Source of the DNA: Planctomycetota bacterium
GTDB taxonomy: Bacteria; Planctomycetota; UBA1135; GCA-002686595
Assembly: GCA_016220035.1 (NCBI GenBank)
Contig: JACRIO010000204.1
Span: 1-35,622 of the forward strand
Reading direction: 5' to 3'
DNA length: 35,622 nucleotides
Shown here: positions 17,122 to 25,441 of the stretch, piece by piece
Position numbering within the stretch: position 1 is the first letter of the stretch
Layout: each line of letters starts with the position of its first letter
The notes under the pieces: model-generated
What the model saw: only the letters and a program-made list of their open reading frames with translations
The model's database searches: none
What the model was told of the DNA's origin: nothing
Translations under genes and position numbers: made by a program

Positions 17122-18981
17122 ATGAAACTCCTCGTCGCAGTTCTGACGGCGCTCTCCGTCGCCTGCGCTTCGCCCCACGTCGCGCCCCGCCCCACGCCGC
17201 TCCCCATGGACCTCCACAGCCACGCTCAGCCCGAGCGCGTCCGCGTCACGCACGTCGCGCTCGACCTCACGATCGACATGGACGCGAAGGCGATCACCGG
17301 AACGGCGGCGTTGTCGCTCGTTCGAAGCGATCGCGCGGCGCCGCTCGTGCTCGACGCGACGGGGATCGCGATCGAGACCGTGAAGGGGAAGGACGGCTCC
17401 GCGCGGCGCTTCGCGCTCGGACCGGTCGAGAAGGACATCGGCTCCGCGCTCACGATCGAGCTCGCCCCCGCGGACGAGCTCGTCGTCATCGCCTACCGCA
17501 CGACGGAGCGCTCCGACGCGCTGCAGTGGCTCGCGCCCGAGCAAACGGCCGACAAGCGGCAGCCGTTCCTCTTCACGCAGGGCCAATCGATCTTCACGCG
17601 CACGTGGATCCCGTTGCAGGACTCACCCGGCGTGCGCATCACCTACGAGGCGCGCGTGAAGGCGCCGAAAGGGCTCACCGTCGTGATGAGCGCGGAGCAG
17701 CTCGGCCGAGACGCCGACGGCGCGTTCCGCTTCCGCATGCCGCACGCGATCCCGAGCTACCTGATCGCGCTCGCGTGCGGCGACCTCGCGTTCCGCCCGA
17801 TCTCGAAGCGCTGCGGCCTCTGGGCGGAACCGAGCGTCGTCGACGGCGCGCGCGCGGAGTTCGAGGACTCCGAGTCGATGGTGCAGGCCGCGGAGAAGCT
17901 CTTCGGGCCGTATCGATGGGGGCGCTACGACCTGATCGTGCTCCCGCCGTCGTTCCCGTTCGGCGGGATGGAGAACCCGTGCCTCACGTTCGCGACGCCG
18001 ACGGCGCTCACGGGTGACAAGTCCGGGGTGTCGCTCGTCGCGCACGAGCTCGCGCACTCGTGGTCCGGCAACCTCGTGACGAACGCGACGTGGCGCGATT
18101 TCTGGCTCAACGAGGGCTTCACCGTCTACTTCGAGCAGCGCATCATGGAAGCGGTGTACGGCGCGGAGCGCGCGCGCATGGAGTGGCGCCTCGCCGTCGA
18201 CGACCTGAAGCGGGAGATGAGCGAGCAGGAGCCGTGGCTGCACGTCCTGCACATCGACCTCGCGGACAAGCACCCCGACGACGGCTTCTCGGGCGTGCCG
18301 TACACGAAGGGCGCCGCGTTCTTGAAGCGCGTCGAGTCGCTCTTCGGCCGCGAGCGCTTCGACCGCGTGCTGACGAAGTGGTTCGACGCGCACGCGTTCC
18401 AGAGCGTGACGACGGAGACGTTCCTCGCGTTCCTCGAGCGTGAGCTGCTGACGCAGGATCCGAAGCTCGCGGCCGCGCTCGACGTGAAGCGGTGGATCGA
18501 GGGAACGGACTTGCCCGACGAGCTCTCCGTGCTCCCCACGAGCTCGCTCGAGCGCGTCGACCGCGAAATCGGACGGTGGAAGACGTCGAAGGACGCCGCA
18601 GCGCTCGACACGCAGAGCTTGGTGACGCAGCAGTGGCTCCACCTGCTCGAGGGCATCGCGGAGACGCTCGACGCGCGCTCGATGGCCGAGCTCGACGCGC
18701 GCTTCGCGCTCACGAAGACGAAGAACTGCGAGATCGCCGACGTGTGGCTGCGCCTGTCGATCCAGCACCGCTACGCGGCCGCCGACGCGCGCCTCGAGCA
18801 GTTCCTGACCGACATCGGTCGGCGGAAGTTCCTCGAACCGCTCTACAAGGAGCTGAAGAAGACGCCGGAGGGCCTTGCCCGCGCGAGGACGATCTACACG
18901 CACGCCCGTTCGCGCTACCACGCGCTGACACGCGACACGATCGACGAATTGCTCGGATGGCCGTTCACGAAGAGCGGGTGA
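17122..18981 (+). CDS. M1-family zinc aminopeptidase (leukotriene A4 hydrolase type), lipoprotein
   Basis: A 619-residue protein started at 17122, where MKLLVAVLTALSVACASPHV is a lipoprotein signal with lipobox SVAC (Cys15). The earlier in-frame ATG at 17023 lies in the REP-like repeat and yields an Arg-rich non-coding-like extension. Residues about 40-225 form the N-terminal beta-saddle. The catalytic domain has the exopeptidase motif GGMEN (281-285, a variant of GAMEN) and the zinc motif HELAH with His308, His312, the general base Glu309 and the third ligand Glu331 in WLNEGF, spaced 18 residues as in M1 enzymes. GVPYTKGAAFLKRVE carries the likely catalytic Tyr. An Arg/Trp-rich segment (VKRWIEGTDLPDEL) and a helical C-terminal domain match the LTA4 hydrolase branch. 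It should trim N-terminal residues from peptides outside the cytoplasm. A weak GGAGAG lies about ten bases before the ATG. Confidence 0.92.
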   Translation: MKLLVAVLTALSVACASPHVAPRPTPLPMDLHSHAQPERVRVTHVALDLTIDMDAKAITGTAALSLVRSDRAAPLVLDATGIAIETVKGKDGSARRFALGPVEKDIGSALTIELAPADELVVIAYRTTERSDALQWLAPEQTADKRQPFLFTQGQSIFTRTWIPLQDSPGVRITYEARVKAPKGLTVVMSAEQLGRDADGAFRFRMPHAIPSYLIALACGDLAFRPISKRCGLWAEPSVVDGARAEFEDSESMVQAAEKLFGPYRWGRYDLIVLPPSFPFGGMENPCLTFATPTALTGDKSGVSLVAHELAHSWSGNLVTNATWRDFWLNEGFTVYFEQRIMEAVYGAERARMEWRLAVDDLKREMSEQEPWLHVLHIDLADKHPDDGFSGVPYTKGAAFLKRVESLFGRERFDRVLTKWFDAHAFQSVTTETFLAFLERELLTQDPKLAAALDVKRWIEGTDLPDELSVLPTSSLERVDREIGRWKTSKDAAALDTQSLVTQQWLHLLEGIAETLDARSMAELDARFALTKTKNCEIADVWLRLSIQHRYAAADARLEQFLTDIGRRKFLEPLYKELKKTPEGLARARTIYTHARSRYHALTRDTIDELLGWPFTKSG

Positions 18982-19047
18982 CGGCGAGTTCTTGTGTCGA
19001 TCGGCGTGCGCCACGTTCCCCGTCGAGCGTGAACAGCGCGATCCGCC

Positions 19048-19053
19048 TACAGT
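19048..19053 (+). promoter_or_regulatory. -10-like hexamer for a leaderless GTG start
   Basis: TACAGT ends six bases before the GTG at 19060. With a normal distance between -10 and transcription start, the mRNA would begin at or within a base or two of the start codon. No Shine-Dalgarno sequence precedes this GTG. Confidence 0.45.
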
Positions 19054-19059
19054 GATCCC

Positions 19060-19308
19060 GTGGCCGAAAAGAAGCTCCTCAACCGCATCGAGCTCAACCC
19101 GAAGGTGATGCTCGGCAAACCCGTGATCCGCGGCACGCGCGTCACCGTCGGAATCCTCCTCGAGCACCTGGCGTCGGGCTGGACCCTCGAGGAGGTCCTT
19201 CGCAACCATCCGCGGCTCCTCAGGGACGACGTGTATGCTGCGCTGGCCTTCGCGCGATCGGTCGTGGCGCGCGAGAGTCGCCGCCGACGCACTCGTTCGA
19301 CCGGGTGA
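19060..19308 (+). CDS. DUF433 protein (antitoxin-like)
   Basis: An 82-residue protein starting with GTG. It has the DUF433 signature RIELNPKVMLGKPVIRGTRV followed by TVGILLEHLASGWTLEEVL and RNHPRLLRDDVYAALAFA, a small winged-helix-like fold. In many genomes DUF433 genes precede a DUF5615 PIN-like gene and act as the antitoxin of a VapBC-like pair. Here the next gene, 53 bases downstream, is not recognisably DUF5615, so the protein is either an orphan antitoxin or has an unusual partner. The Arg-rich C-terminus (SRRRRTRS) could contact nucleic acid. Family assignment is strong; the toxin-antitoxin role is inferred from the family only. Confidence 0.85.
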   Translation: MAEKKLLNRIELNPKVMLGKPVIRGTRVTVGILLEHLASGWTLEEVLRNHPRLLRDDVYAALAFARSVVARESRRRRTRSTG

Positions 19309-19349
19309 GCTGCTTCTCGGACGGGACTGCGATCTTCGATCACGACGAC

Positions 19350-19359
19350 AGGAGGTGAT
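19350..19359 (+). promoter_or_regulatory. Full-length Shine-Dalgarno sequence
   Basis: AGGAGGTGAT is a perfect complement to the 3' end of typical 16S rRNA and lies with ideal spacing before the ATG at 19362. It fixes this start and contrasts with the leaderless-looking DUF433 gene just upstream. Confidence 0.8.
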
Positions 19360-19361
19360 GC

Positions 19362-19688
19362 ATGAGTCTCTTCCCGTACCTGTTCGACAACGAGCTCTTC
19401 CAACGCCGCGACATCGAGCGGTTGAGGTCCTCCGATGCGTACCAACGCATCCGCATGCGCAGCGTCGAGCGCAAGCGGGCCGACCTGGAGCGGGACATCG
19501 CCGGGTTGACGCTCTACTGCCGCACGGCGGTGAGCCTGATGATCGAGAGGGGGCTCATCACGCGCGAGGAGTTCGTCGAGCACATGCACGCGATCGATCT
19601 CTCCGACGGCGTCGAGGATGGGCGCGTCGACGACGACTCGGACGAGGACGCGCAGTTCGACGAAGGCCGCCGCGCGGAGACGGACTGA
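19362..19688 (+). CDS. Small protein of unknown function with an acidic tail
   Basis: A 108-residue cytoplasmic protein that I do not recognise. It begins MSLFPYLFDNELFQRRDIER and is mostly helical. The middle has IAGLTLYCRTAVSLMIERGL followed by ITREEFVEHMHAIDLSDGVE, a helix-loop pattern found in assorted small bacterial proteins. The C-terminus is strongly acidic (DDDSDEDAQFDEG). The perfect Shine-Dalgarno sequence at 19350-19359 suggests high translation. It follows the DUF433 gene by 53 bases on the same strand and probably shares its transcript. It takes the position usually occupied by a DUF5615 toxin but has no visible PIN-like acidic quartet. Function is not assigned. Confidence 0.75.
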   Translation: MSLFPYLFDNELFQRRDIERLRSSDAYQRIRMRSVERKRADLERDIAGLTLYCRTAVSLMIERGLITREEFVEHMHAIDLSDGVEDGRVDDDSDEDAQFDEGRRAETD

Positions 19689-19717
19689 ACGTCGCGGCTT
19701 CGGCGGCGCGTCTCCGA

Positions 19718-19723
19718 TAGACT
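19718..19723 (+). promoter_or_regulatory. Possible -10 element for the lipoprotein at 19761
   Basis: TAGACT lies 37 bases before the ATG at 19761, which would give a leader of about 30 bases containing the ribosome binding site GGAAGAG. No -35 consensus is visible. Confidence 0.3.
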
Positions 19724-19760
19724 CGGTTTCGGCCACACAGCGGTCCCCTCCGGAAGAGTC

Positions 19761-20786
19761 ATGATCGTTCGATCCAGCTTCGCGTTCTCATTCCTCGCCG
19801 GCGCGGCCGGCCTCTCGGGCTGCGGCGGCGACGCGCCCGATCCTGCGCGCGCCGAGCGGCTCGCCGTGGAGCCCGCGGAAGGTGCCGCGGGTGCGAGCTC
19901 GCGTGCGACTCGACCATCGCCCACGACCGACGCGCGCTTCGTCTCCGTGCAGCCCGTCGCCGCCGCGCGGTCCGAGCGCAAGCCGGCACCCGAGGCGCTG
20001 CGCATCGAGCGCGGCCAGCACTTCACCTACGCGCTCCCGCCGGGCTGGCGCGTCGGCGAGGACGGTCAGTTCGCCGTGACGCTGATCGCGCCGGACGACA
20101 AGGCGCTCACGATCCTCGTCGGCAACGCGGGCATGCCGCTCGGCTACCCGCCCGAGCAGTACGTCTACGAGAAGCTGTCCGCACTGCACCCCGACGGACT
20201 GCGGCTCGGCGCGCCGCGCGCCGCGACGCCCGCATCAGGCTTCGAGCGCGCCGTCGAGTTCGATGTGACGTACTCCATCGGCGGCGCTCCCTGTTGCGGC
20301 GTCGCGAAGTGGCACGCAGCGGGCGCCTACGACTCGGCCACGATGGCGATGACGGCGGCGCTCTCGGAAGAGAAGCAGTGGAAGAGCTACTCGACGTGGC
20401 TCCCATCCGTCGCCGAGCAGATTTCGGCCCTCGACGGTGCGGCGTTCGGCGCGCGCGGAGTGATGGCGCAAAACGTCCAGAACTCCACCGCCTACGCCGA
20501 GGCCGCACGCCGCTACCGTGAGGAGTCACAGCGCAACTGGCAGCAGACGACCGACGACCGCAACGCGAGCGTCGATCGGAGGAACGCGCAGTTCCGCGAG
20601 GACCTCGGCGCGGTGCAGGCGTGGACGAACCCGTACGACGCGCAGAAGTCGATGGAGCTTCCGACGACGCACTCGTACTACTGGATCGACCGCGAGGGGA
20701 ACGTGGTCGGCACGGACGATCCCTCGGCGGATCCCAACGTCGGATCCCCCGCGGAATGGCGGTCGATGAAGCGCTCGCGTCCGTAG
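19761..20786 (+). CDS. Lipoprotein of unknown function
   Basis: A 341-residue protein. MIVRSSFAFSFLAGAAGLSG precedes Cys21 in the lipobox LSGC, followed by Gly-Gly and a Pro/Ala-rich linker to about residue 75. A globular domain from about 84 to 215 begins FTYALPPGWRVGEDGQFAVT, a pattern seen in small secreted beta-sandwich domains that follow a lipoprotein linker. The C-terminal part is polar and helical (YREESQRNWQQTTDDRN) and ends with the motif LPTTHSYYWIDREGNVVGTD, a short aromatic beta-hairpin. The pair of Cys in GGAPCCGVAKW is notable. A ribosome binding site GGAAGAG is present. I do not recognise a named family. The gene converges with the TPR gene, with 16 bases between their ends. 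Confidence 0.72.
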   Translation: MIVRSSFAFSFLAGAAGLSGCGGDAPDPARAERLAVEPAEGAAGASSRATRPSPTTDARFVSVQPVAAARSERKPAPEALRIERGQHFTYALPPGWRVGEDGQFAVTLIAPDDKALTILVGNAGMPLGYPPEQYVYEKLSALHPDGLRLGAPRAATPASGFERAVEFDVTYSIGGAPCCGVAKWHAAGAYDSATMAMTAALSEEKQWKSYSTWLPSVAEQISALDGAAFGARGVMAQNVQNSTAYAEAARRYREESQRNWQQTTDDRNASVDRRNAQFREDLGAVQAWTNPYDAQKSMELPTTHSYYWIDREGNVVGTDDPSADPNVGSPAEWRSMKRSRP

Positions 20787-20802
20787 AGCGCTCGTTCGAA
20801 GC

Positions 20803-22221
20803 TCAATCGCGTGGCGGAATCGACGGATCGAGCTCGCGCGCACGGCGATGCGCGACGTCGGCCTCCTCCGCGCGTCCGAGTTCGAAGAGCGCGATGCCGC
20901 GGTTGCGATGCGCGAGTGCGTTCCCAGGCTCGATGCCGATCGCTGCATCGTAGGCCGCGACCGCCTCCTCCTTCCGACCCGCGAGCAGGAGCGCATTGCC
21001 GCGCCCGAGATGGGCGTGCACGTTCCGCCCGTGGATCGCGAGGATCTCGTCGTACGCTCCGACCGCTTCGGCGGGCCGGCCGAGCTCGAGGAGCACCGTG
21101 CCGCGGTTGTGCAGCGCGTCGGTGTTGCGCGGGTCGAGCGCGCGCGCCCGGTCGTACGCCGCGAGCGCGTCTTCGCGCCGACCGAGGCTCTTCACGGCGA
21201 CGCCGAGGTTGTTGCAGGCCATCGCGTTCGTCGGATCGAGCGCGAGGGAGGTCTCGAACGCGGCCACGGCCTCGTTGGCCCGCCCGAGCGCGAACAACAC
21301 GCTCCCGCGGTGGAAGTGCGCGAGCGCGTGCTTCCCGTCCAGGGCGATCGACTCGTCGAGCGCCACGAGCGCCTCCGCATCCCTTCCCAGCCGGTGGAGC
21401 GTGACACCGCGGCATCGGCGCGCCGGAGCATGCTTCGGATCGCGCGCGATGGCCGCGGCATGGGCCGCGAGCGCTTCCTCATCGCGGCCGAGGTCCTGGA
21501 GCGCCAGACCGCGGTTGAAGTGCGTCTGCGCATCCATCAGGCCGAGCGTGAGCGCGGTGTCGGTGGCGCGCAGCGCGTCTTCGAGGCGCCCCAAGCGGTA
21601 CAGCACCGCGCCGCGATTGTGGTGGGCCGCCGCGAACCGCGGATCGAGCGCGATCGCCCTGTCGTACGCCTGCAACGCATCGGCGTCGCGTCCGAGCGCG
21701 TCGAGAATCGCGCCGCGCGTCAAGTGGATGCGCACGTTCGCCGGAGCGACCGCCAACGCCTGGTCCAGGCGTGTGAGCGCCTCCTCCGGCCGTCCGGTGG
21801 CATCCAGCACGCACGCTTCGAGCCGCAGGCAGGGCGCGAGCAGTTCCGGAAGCGTGCTCTTCACCTCCTGGATCAGGTCGTTCGCGGCGCGGATGTCGTC
21901 CAGGTTCACGTTCCAAGTCTCGCCGACGACGAACTCGGAGAGCGGACGACCGCCGAGCAGGTCCCACGCCTTGTCGAGCTTCGCCTTCGCCACGGCGCGA
22001 GCGAGCTCCGCCTGCATCTCCCGCGTGCTCCGCTGGTCGGCGAAGTTGTGCAGGCTCAGCGCAAGCCCGGCGACCGCGACGAGGATCGTCGCGAGCTTCA
22101 GCGTCGAATCCAGCCGGTCCCGAGACGGTGACTTCGACGCCGCGACCTCCGCGGCGGGCGTCCGTTGGGGCGCCGACGCGGAGGTCGTCGGGTTCGGCTT
22201 CGGGGTGCGGCGGCGAGACAA
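20803..22221 (-). CDS. Membrane-anchored TPR-repeat protein
   Basis: A 472-residue protein with a TTG start at 22221; the frame is open far upstream but only through a tandem repeat and cytochrome antisense. The start is supported by a -10-like hexamer eight bases before it. The first 40 residues are basic and Pro-rich, followed by one membrane segment (LATILVAVAGLALSLHNF), so the rest is probably outside the cytoplasm. After a coiled-coil-like stretch (STREMQAELARAVAKAKLDK), about ten tetratricopeptide repeats of 34 residues run from near residue 120 to the end, with units such as AAAHHNRGAVLYRLGRLEDA, ALAHFHRGSVLFALGRANEA and NALAHRNRGIALFELGRAEE. TPR arrays bind proteins; the partner is not evident. 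It lies downstream of the tetrahaem lipoprotein on the same strand, separated by the 16-bp tandem repeat. Confidence 0.82.
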   Translation of the reverse strand: MSRRRTPKPNPTTSASAPQRTPAAEVAASKSPSRDRLDSTLKLATILVAVAGLALSLHNFADQRSTREMQAELARAVAKAKLDKAWDLLGGRPLSEFVVGETWNVNLDDIRAANDLIQEVKSTLPELLAPCLRLEACVLDATGRPEEALTRLDQALAVAPANVRIHLTRGAILDALGRDADALQAYDRAIALDPRFAAAHHNRGAVLYRLGRLEDALRATDTALTLGLMDAQTHFNRGLALQDLGRDEEALAAHAAAIARDPKHAPARRCRGVTLHRLGRDAEALVALDESIALDGKHALAHFHRGSVLFALGRANEAVAAFETSLALDPTNAMACNNLGVAVKSLGRREDALAAYDRARALDPRNTDALHNRGTVLLELGRPAEAVGAYDEILAIHGRNVHAHLGRGNALLLAGRKEEAVAAYDAAIGIEPGNALAHRNRGIALFELGRAEEADVAHRRARELDPSIPPRD

Positions 22222-22229
22222 GCGGGGGG

Positions 22230-22235
22230 ATCGTA
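22230..22235 (-). promoter_or_regulatory. -10-like hexamer for a leaderless TTG start
   Basis: On the minus strand TACGAT is followed by CCCCCCGC and then the TTG at 22221. The eight-base gap predicts transcription starting almost at the start codon. It lies between the tandem repeat and the TPR gene. Confidence 0.4.
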
Positions 22236-22270
22236 GCCTGCGCCGAGGACACTCGCGCTCGCGCGGATGG

Positions 22271-22387
22271 AACGCGTGCCCGCGGGGGAACGCGCCCGCG
22301 GGGGAGCGCGCCCGCGGGGGAGCGCGCCCGCGGGGGAGCGCGCCCGCGGGGGAGCGCGTGCCCGCGGGAGAGTGCGTGCCCGCGGGG
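22271..22387. repeat. GC-rich 16-bp tandem repeat array
   Basis: About seven units of AGCGCGCCCGCGGGGG. Three identical copies occupy 22305-22320, 22321-22336 and 22337-22352. The 16-base unit at 22289-22304 differs by one base, and the flanking units (22271-22288, 22353-22368 and 22369-22387) vary by a few bases, with TG added after GCGCG or GTGCG. Each unit holds the palindrome CCCGCGGG. The array fills most of the gap between the tetrahaem gene stop and the TPR gene start. Confidence 0.9.
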
Positions 22388-22400
22388 CGAGCGCCGCGGA

Positions 22401-25259
22401 TCAGTCCTGAGTCACTTCGATCGGGCTGTTCTCCGGGAGCGTCTGCAGCGTCTTCAGGAAGTCGACGATGCTCTTCCGGCGCGCTTCGCTGAGCGCGAGG
22501 TACGCGTCGCGCGACGTCGCCGCGTCGCCGCCGTGCTTGCGAATGGCGTCGTCGATCGTGAGCGCACGGCCGTTGTGGAGGTACGGCGGCTCGCTCGCGA
22601 AGCCCCAGAGCTTCTTCGTGATGAACTGGTTCGTCGGCACGCCGCCCTGGACGAGCGCTTCGTTGTCGAGTTCCGCGCCCATGTCGTGGCGCTTCAGGTC
22701 GGTGTACGCGGGCACGAGCACAGCGCCGTCGGTCTCGCGCGACAGGTGCGGACCCGCGCCGGCCGTCGTCAGGTCGAGCGTGAACGCCTGCGGAACGTCC
22801 GCGACGCGCAGGTTGCCCGCGGGGTTGAACGGGTTCGGCTCGGAGAAAGTCGGGCTCTCGAGGCGCAGCGTCGGCACGTGGCAAACGGCACAGCCGACGG
22901 TGGTGAAGAGCTCCTCGCCGCGGTCGACCGACGCGCGCTTGCGCGCATTCGCGGGCAGCACGCGGCCCGGCACGGCGAGCATCGCTTGGTAGACGGTCGC
23001 CGCGGTGACGTCGCCGACCGTGAGCTCGTTCGTGACGCCGTCGTTGTCGTCGTCGTCGCCGTCGCCGAAGCGCTCCGCGGTCTGGATGCCGTGGTGGTGG
23101 TTCATCGCGTTGTTGGTGAACTCGCGCAGCGACACGACGACGCCCTTCTGGTGGAAGGGGCGCACGACGAGGTCCGTGTTCACGCCTTCGACGCCGGTGG
23201 TGTCGAACGTGCCGTTCGCGTTCGCGATCAGCGAACCGAAGCTCACGCCCTTCGTGACGAGGTCGACCGTCACGGGATTGCCGCTGCCCTGCGCCGTCGT
23301 CGATGCGTCGTCGCGCAGCGTCTGGAGCTCCGTCGTCATCTCGCGCGCGAGCAGCTCGATGAAGCCCGAGCCGAACATGCCGAGCGTGTTGCGCTCGTTC
23401 GCGACCGTGTCGAGGAAGTGCGACTGGTTGTTGTCGCCCGCGCTCGACGCGTCGAAGTTGACGAACGGGAAGGCTTGGCCGAGCACGAACACGTTCGCGA
23501 CGTTGTCGCCGCCGCCGCCGGAGCGCGGCATGTTGTGGCAACCGGCGCACGAGTTCGCGTCGGGGCCGGAGATGCGGTTGAAGTTCTCGGGAAGAGAGCG
23601 CGCGGGGCGCGGGTTGCCCGTACCGGTCGTCTCGGGGCGTCCCGCGCCGTCGAGCGTGTTGAAGCTCGCGTCGAAGAGCACCTTGCCGAGGTTGAAGAGG
23701 CCGTCCGCGGAGTAGGCTCCGGCGTCGACGTCGTCCTGGTCGACGTGCGCGAGCACGGCCGGCTCGTCGCCGATCACGCCGGACGCGGGCCCGAGGATCT
23801 CGTTCGAGGTCGCGTCCTGGGGGAGGACCTGCAGCGTCTTCAAGAACTCGACGACGTCGTTCTGGTCGTCGGTGGAGAGCGCCGCGAAGTCGTCGCGCGG
23901 GGTCTCTGCTTCCCCGCCGTGCATCAGGATCGCCTCGCTCAGCGTGAGCGCGCGTCCGTGGTGCATGTAGGGCGGCTCGTTCGACGTGCCCCACAGCTTG
24001 CGCGTGAGGAAGAACTCCGTCGGCACTCCGCCCTGCACGAGCGCTTCGTTGTCGCACACGGGACCCATGTCGTGGCGCTTGAAGTCGGTGTACGCGTGCA
24101 CGACCACGGAGCCGTCGAATTCCGGCGCGAGATGCGGGCCGGGGCCCTCGCTCGTGAGGTCGACGGACACCTCGACGCCGACGTCGGTCGTGCGCAGGTT
24201 GCCCGCGGGGTTGTACGGGTTCGGCTCGGTGAACACCGGGTTCTCGAGCACGAGGTCGGGCACGTGACACACGGCGCAGCCGAGCGTGGTGAAGAGCTGC
24301 TCGCCGTGGTTCGCCGCCGCGATCGCCGCTCCCGAGTTCGGGAGCACGCGACCCGGCGCAGGCAGCGTCGCCTGCCACAACGTCGCCGCCGTGACGTCGC
24401 CGGCGGTGAGTTCGTCCACCACGCCGTCGTTGTCGTCGTCCTCGCCGAGACCGAACCGCTCCGCGGACTGGATGCCGTGGTGGTGGTTCATCGCGTTGTT
24501 CGTGAACTCGCGCAGCGAGACGACGACGCCCTTCTGATGGAACGGACGCGCGACGAGGTCCGTGTCGAGGCCGAGCACGCCGCTCGTGTCGATCGTTCCG
24601 TTCGCGGCCGACGTGATCGTCCCGAACGCGATGCCTTTGCTCGACAGCGGCAGCGTGACGGGAGCGCCGGCGATCGCCGCCTGCGCGACCGCGTCGGCGC
24701 GGATCGCTTGCAGGTCGGTCGTAATCTCGCGCGCGAGGAGCTCGATGAAGCCCGATCCGAACATCCCGAGCGTGTTGCGCTCGTTCGCGACGTCGTCGAG
24801 GAAGTGCGTCTGGGCGTCGTCGCCCGCTCCGCCGTCGAAGTTGACGAACGGGAAGCGCTGGCCGAGCACGAACACGTTCGCGACGTTGTCGCCGCCGCCG
24901 CCGACGAGCGGCTTGTTGTGGCAACCCGCGCACGAATTCGAGTCGGGGCCCGAAATGCGGTTGAAGTTCTCGGGGAACTCGCGTCGCGCGCGCGCGCTTC
25001 CGGTGCCGGTCGTTTCGGGGCGTCCGCCGCCGTCGAGCTCGTTGAAGTTCGCGGTGAAGAGCGCGCGACCCGCCGTGAGCAGTTCGTCGAGCGAGACCTG
25101 CTGCTGCTCGATCGCGGTCTGCGACAGGTGGCTCGAAATCACCGCTGCATCACCGACGGCGAGCGGAGCATCGTTGCTCCCGCCGCGGCCGCAGCCGGCG
25201 AGGACGAGGGTGATTGCTGAGGAACCCAGAACGGCGATGCGGGTGCGTTGTTCGAGCAT
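22401..25259 (-). CDS. Tandemly duplicated di-haem oxidoreductase (DHOR-like) lipoprotein, four haem c sites
   Basis: A 952-residue protein. The start at 25259 is preceded by the ribosome binding site GAAGGA and gives a lipoprotein signal MLEQRTRIAVLGSSAITLVL with lipobox LAGC (Cys23). It contains four haem c motifs: CAGCH at 110-114, CAVCH at 328-332, CAGCH at 571-575 and CAVCH at 790-794. The spacing repeats at 461-462 residues, so the protein is two copies of one di-haem unit (about 60-490 and 525-950). Both halves share FPENFNRISGPD, NVANVFVLGQ, NERNTLGMFGSGFIELLARE, FHQKGVVVSLREFTNNAMNH and the DDDNDGV loop. The pattern fits the DHOR / DUF1111 group related to CcpA-type peroxidases. Its reaction is unknown; electron transfer or peroxide reduction in the periplasm is plausible. 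Single di-haem units are the usual form, so the internal duplication is unusual. Confidence 0.85.
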   Translation of the reverse strand: MLEQRTRIAVLGSSAITLVLAGCGRGGSNDAPLAVGDAAVISSHLSQTAIEQQQVSLDELLTAGRALFTANFNELDGGGRPETTGTGSARARREFPENFNRISGPDSNSCAGCHNKPLVGGGGDNVANVFVLGQRFPFVNFDGGAGDDAQTHFLDDVANERNTLGMFGSGFIELLAREITTDLQAIRADAVAQAAIAGAPVTLPLSSKGIAFGTITSAANGTIDTSGVLGLDTDLVARPFHQKGVVVSLREFTNNAMNHHHGIQSAERFGLGEDDDNDGVVDELTAGDVTAATLWQATLPAPGRVLPNSGAAIAAANHGEQLFTTLGCAVCHVPDLVLENPVFTEPNPYNPAGNLRTTDVGVEVSVDLTSEGPGPHLAPEFDGSVVVHAYTDFKRHDMGPVCDNEALVQGGVPTEFFLTRKLWGTSNEPPYMHHGRALTLSEAILMHGGEAETPRDDFAALSTDDQNDVVEFLKTLQVLPQDATSNEILGPASGVIGDEPAVLAHVDQDDVDAGAYSADGLFNLGKVLFDASFNTLDGAGRPETTGTGNPRPARSLPENFNRISGPDANSCAGCHNMPRSGGGGDNVANVFVLGQAFPFVNFDASSAGDNNQSHFLDTVANERNTLGMFGSGFIELLAREMTTELQTLRDDASTTAQGSGNPVTVDLVTKGVSFGSLIANANGTFDTTGVEGVNTDLVVRPFHQKGVVVSLREFTNNAMNHHHGIQTAERFGDGDDDDNDGVTNELTVGDVTAATVYQAMLAVPGRVLPANARKRASVDRGEELFTTVGCAVCHVPTLRLESPTFSEPNPFNPAGNLRVADVPQAFTLDLTTAGAGPHLSRETDGAVLVPAYTDLKRHDMGAELDNEALVQGGVPTNQFITKKLWGFASEPPYLHNGRALTIDDAIRKHGGDAATSRDAYLALSEARRKSIVDFLKTLQTLPENSPIEVTQD

Positions 25260-25352
25260 GACGGTCCTTCTCGGATGCGAGCGGAGATGAGCTGAGAGGT
25301 TCTCATCCTGGGAGCAAAGCGCCAGTCCCAAATCACGCACTCGGCGCCGGAA

Positions 25353-25441
25353 GGACCCGGGAGGCCGAGCTGACGTGGACGGTCGGGTCCGGGGCGCCTC
25401 GTCGAGGCCGCTTGCCTGCGGAGCCGGGCCTGCGGCGCCCC
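25353..25441 (-). terminator. Two GC-rich stem-loops after the ROK gene
   Basis: GGGGCGCC (25391-25398) pairs with GGCGCCCC (25434-25441), and GGACCCG (25353-25359) pairs with CGGGTCC (25384-25390). They lie directly after the ROK stop codon on the transcribed strand and before the tetrahaem gene. Neither is followed by a U tract, so termination is only a possibility. Confidence 0.3.

Noticed and set aside
22271-22387. A CRISPR array
   Set aside because: The repeats are contiguous 16-base units without spacers, and no cas gene is near.
22222-24933. Extension of the TPR gene upstream through the tandem repeat
   Set aside because: The extra sequence is an out-of-frame reading of the tetrahaem gene and the repeat. 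A -10-like element and TTG at 22221 fit better.
22128-25220. A plus-strand open frame of more than 1000 codons opposite the tetrahaem gene
   Set aside because: Its translation is Arg/Val/Asp-rich low-complexity sequence caused by high GC in the third codon position of the real minus-strand gene; the four CxxCH motifs and lipobox are on the minus strand.
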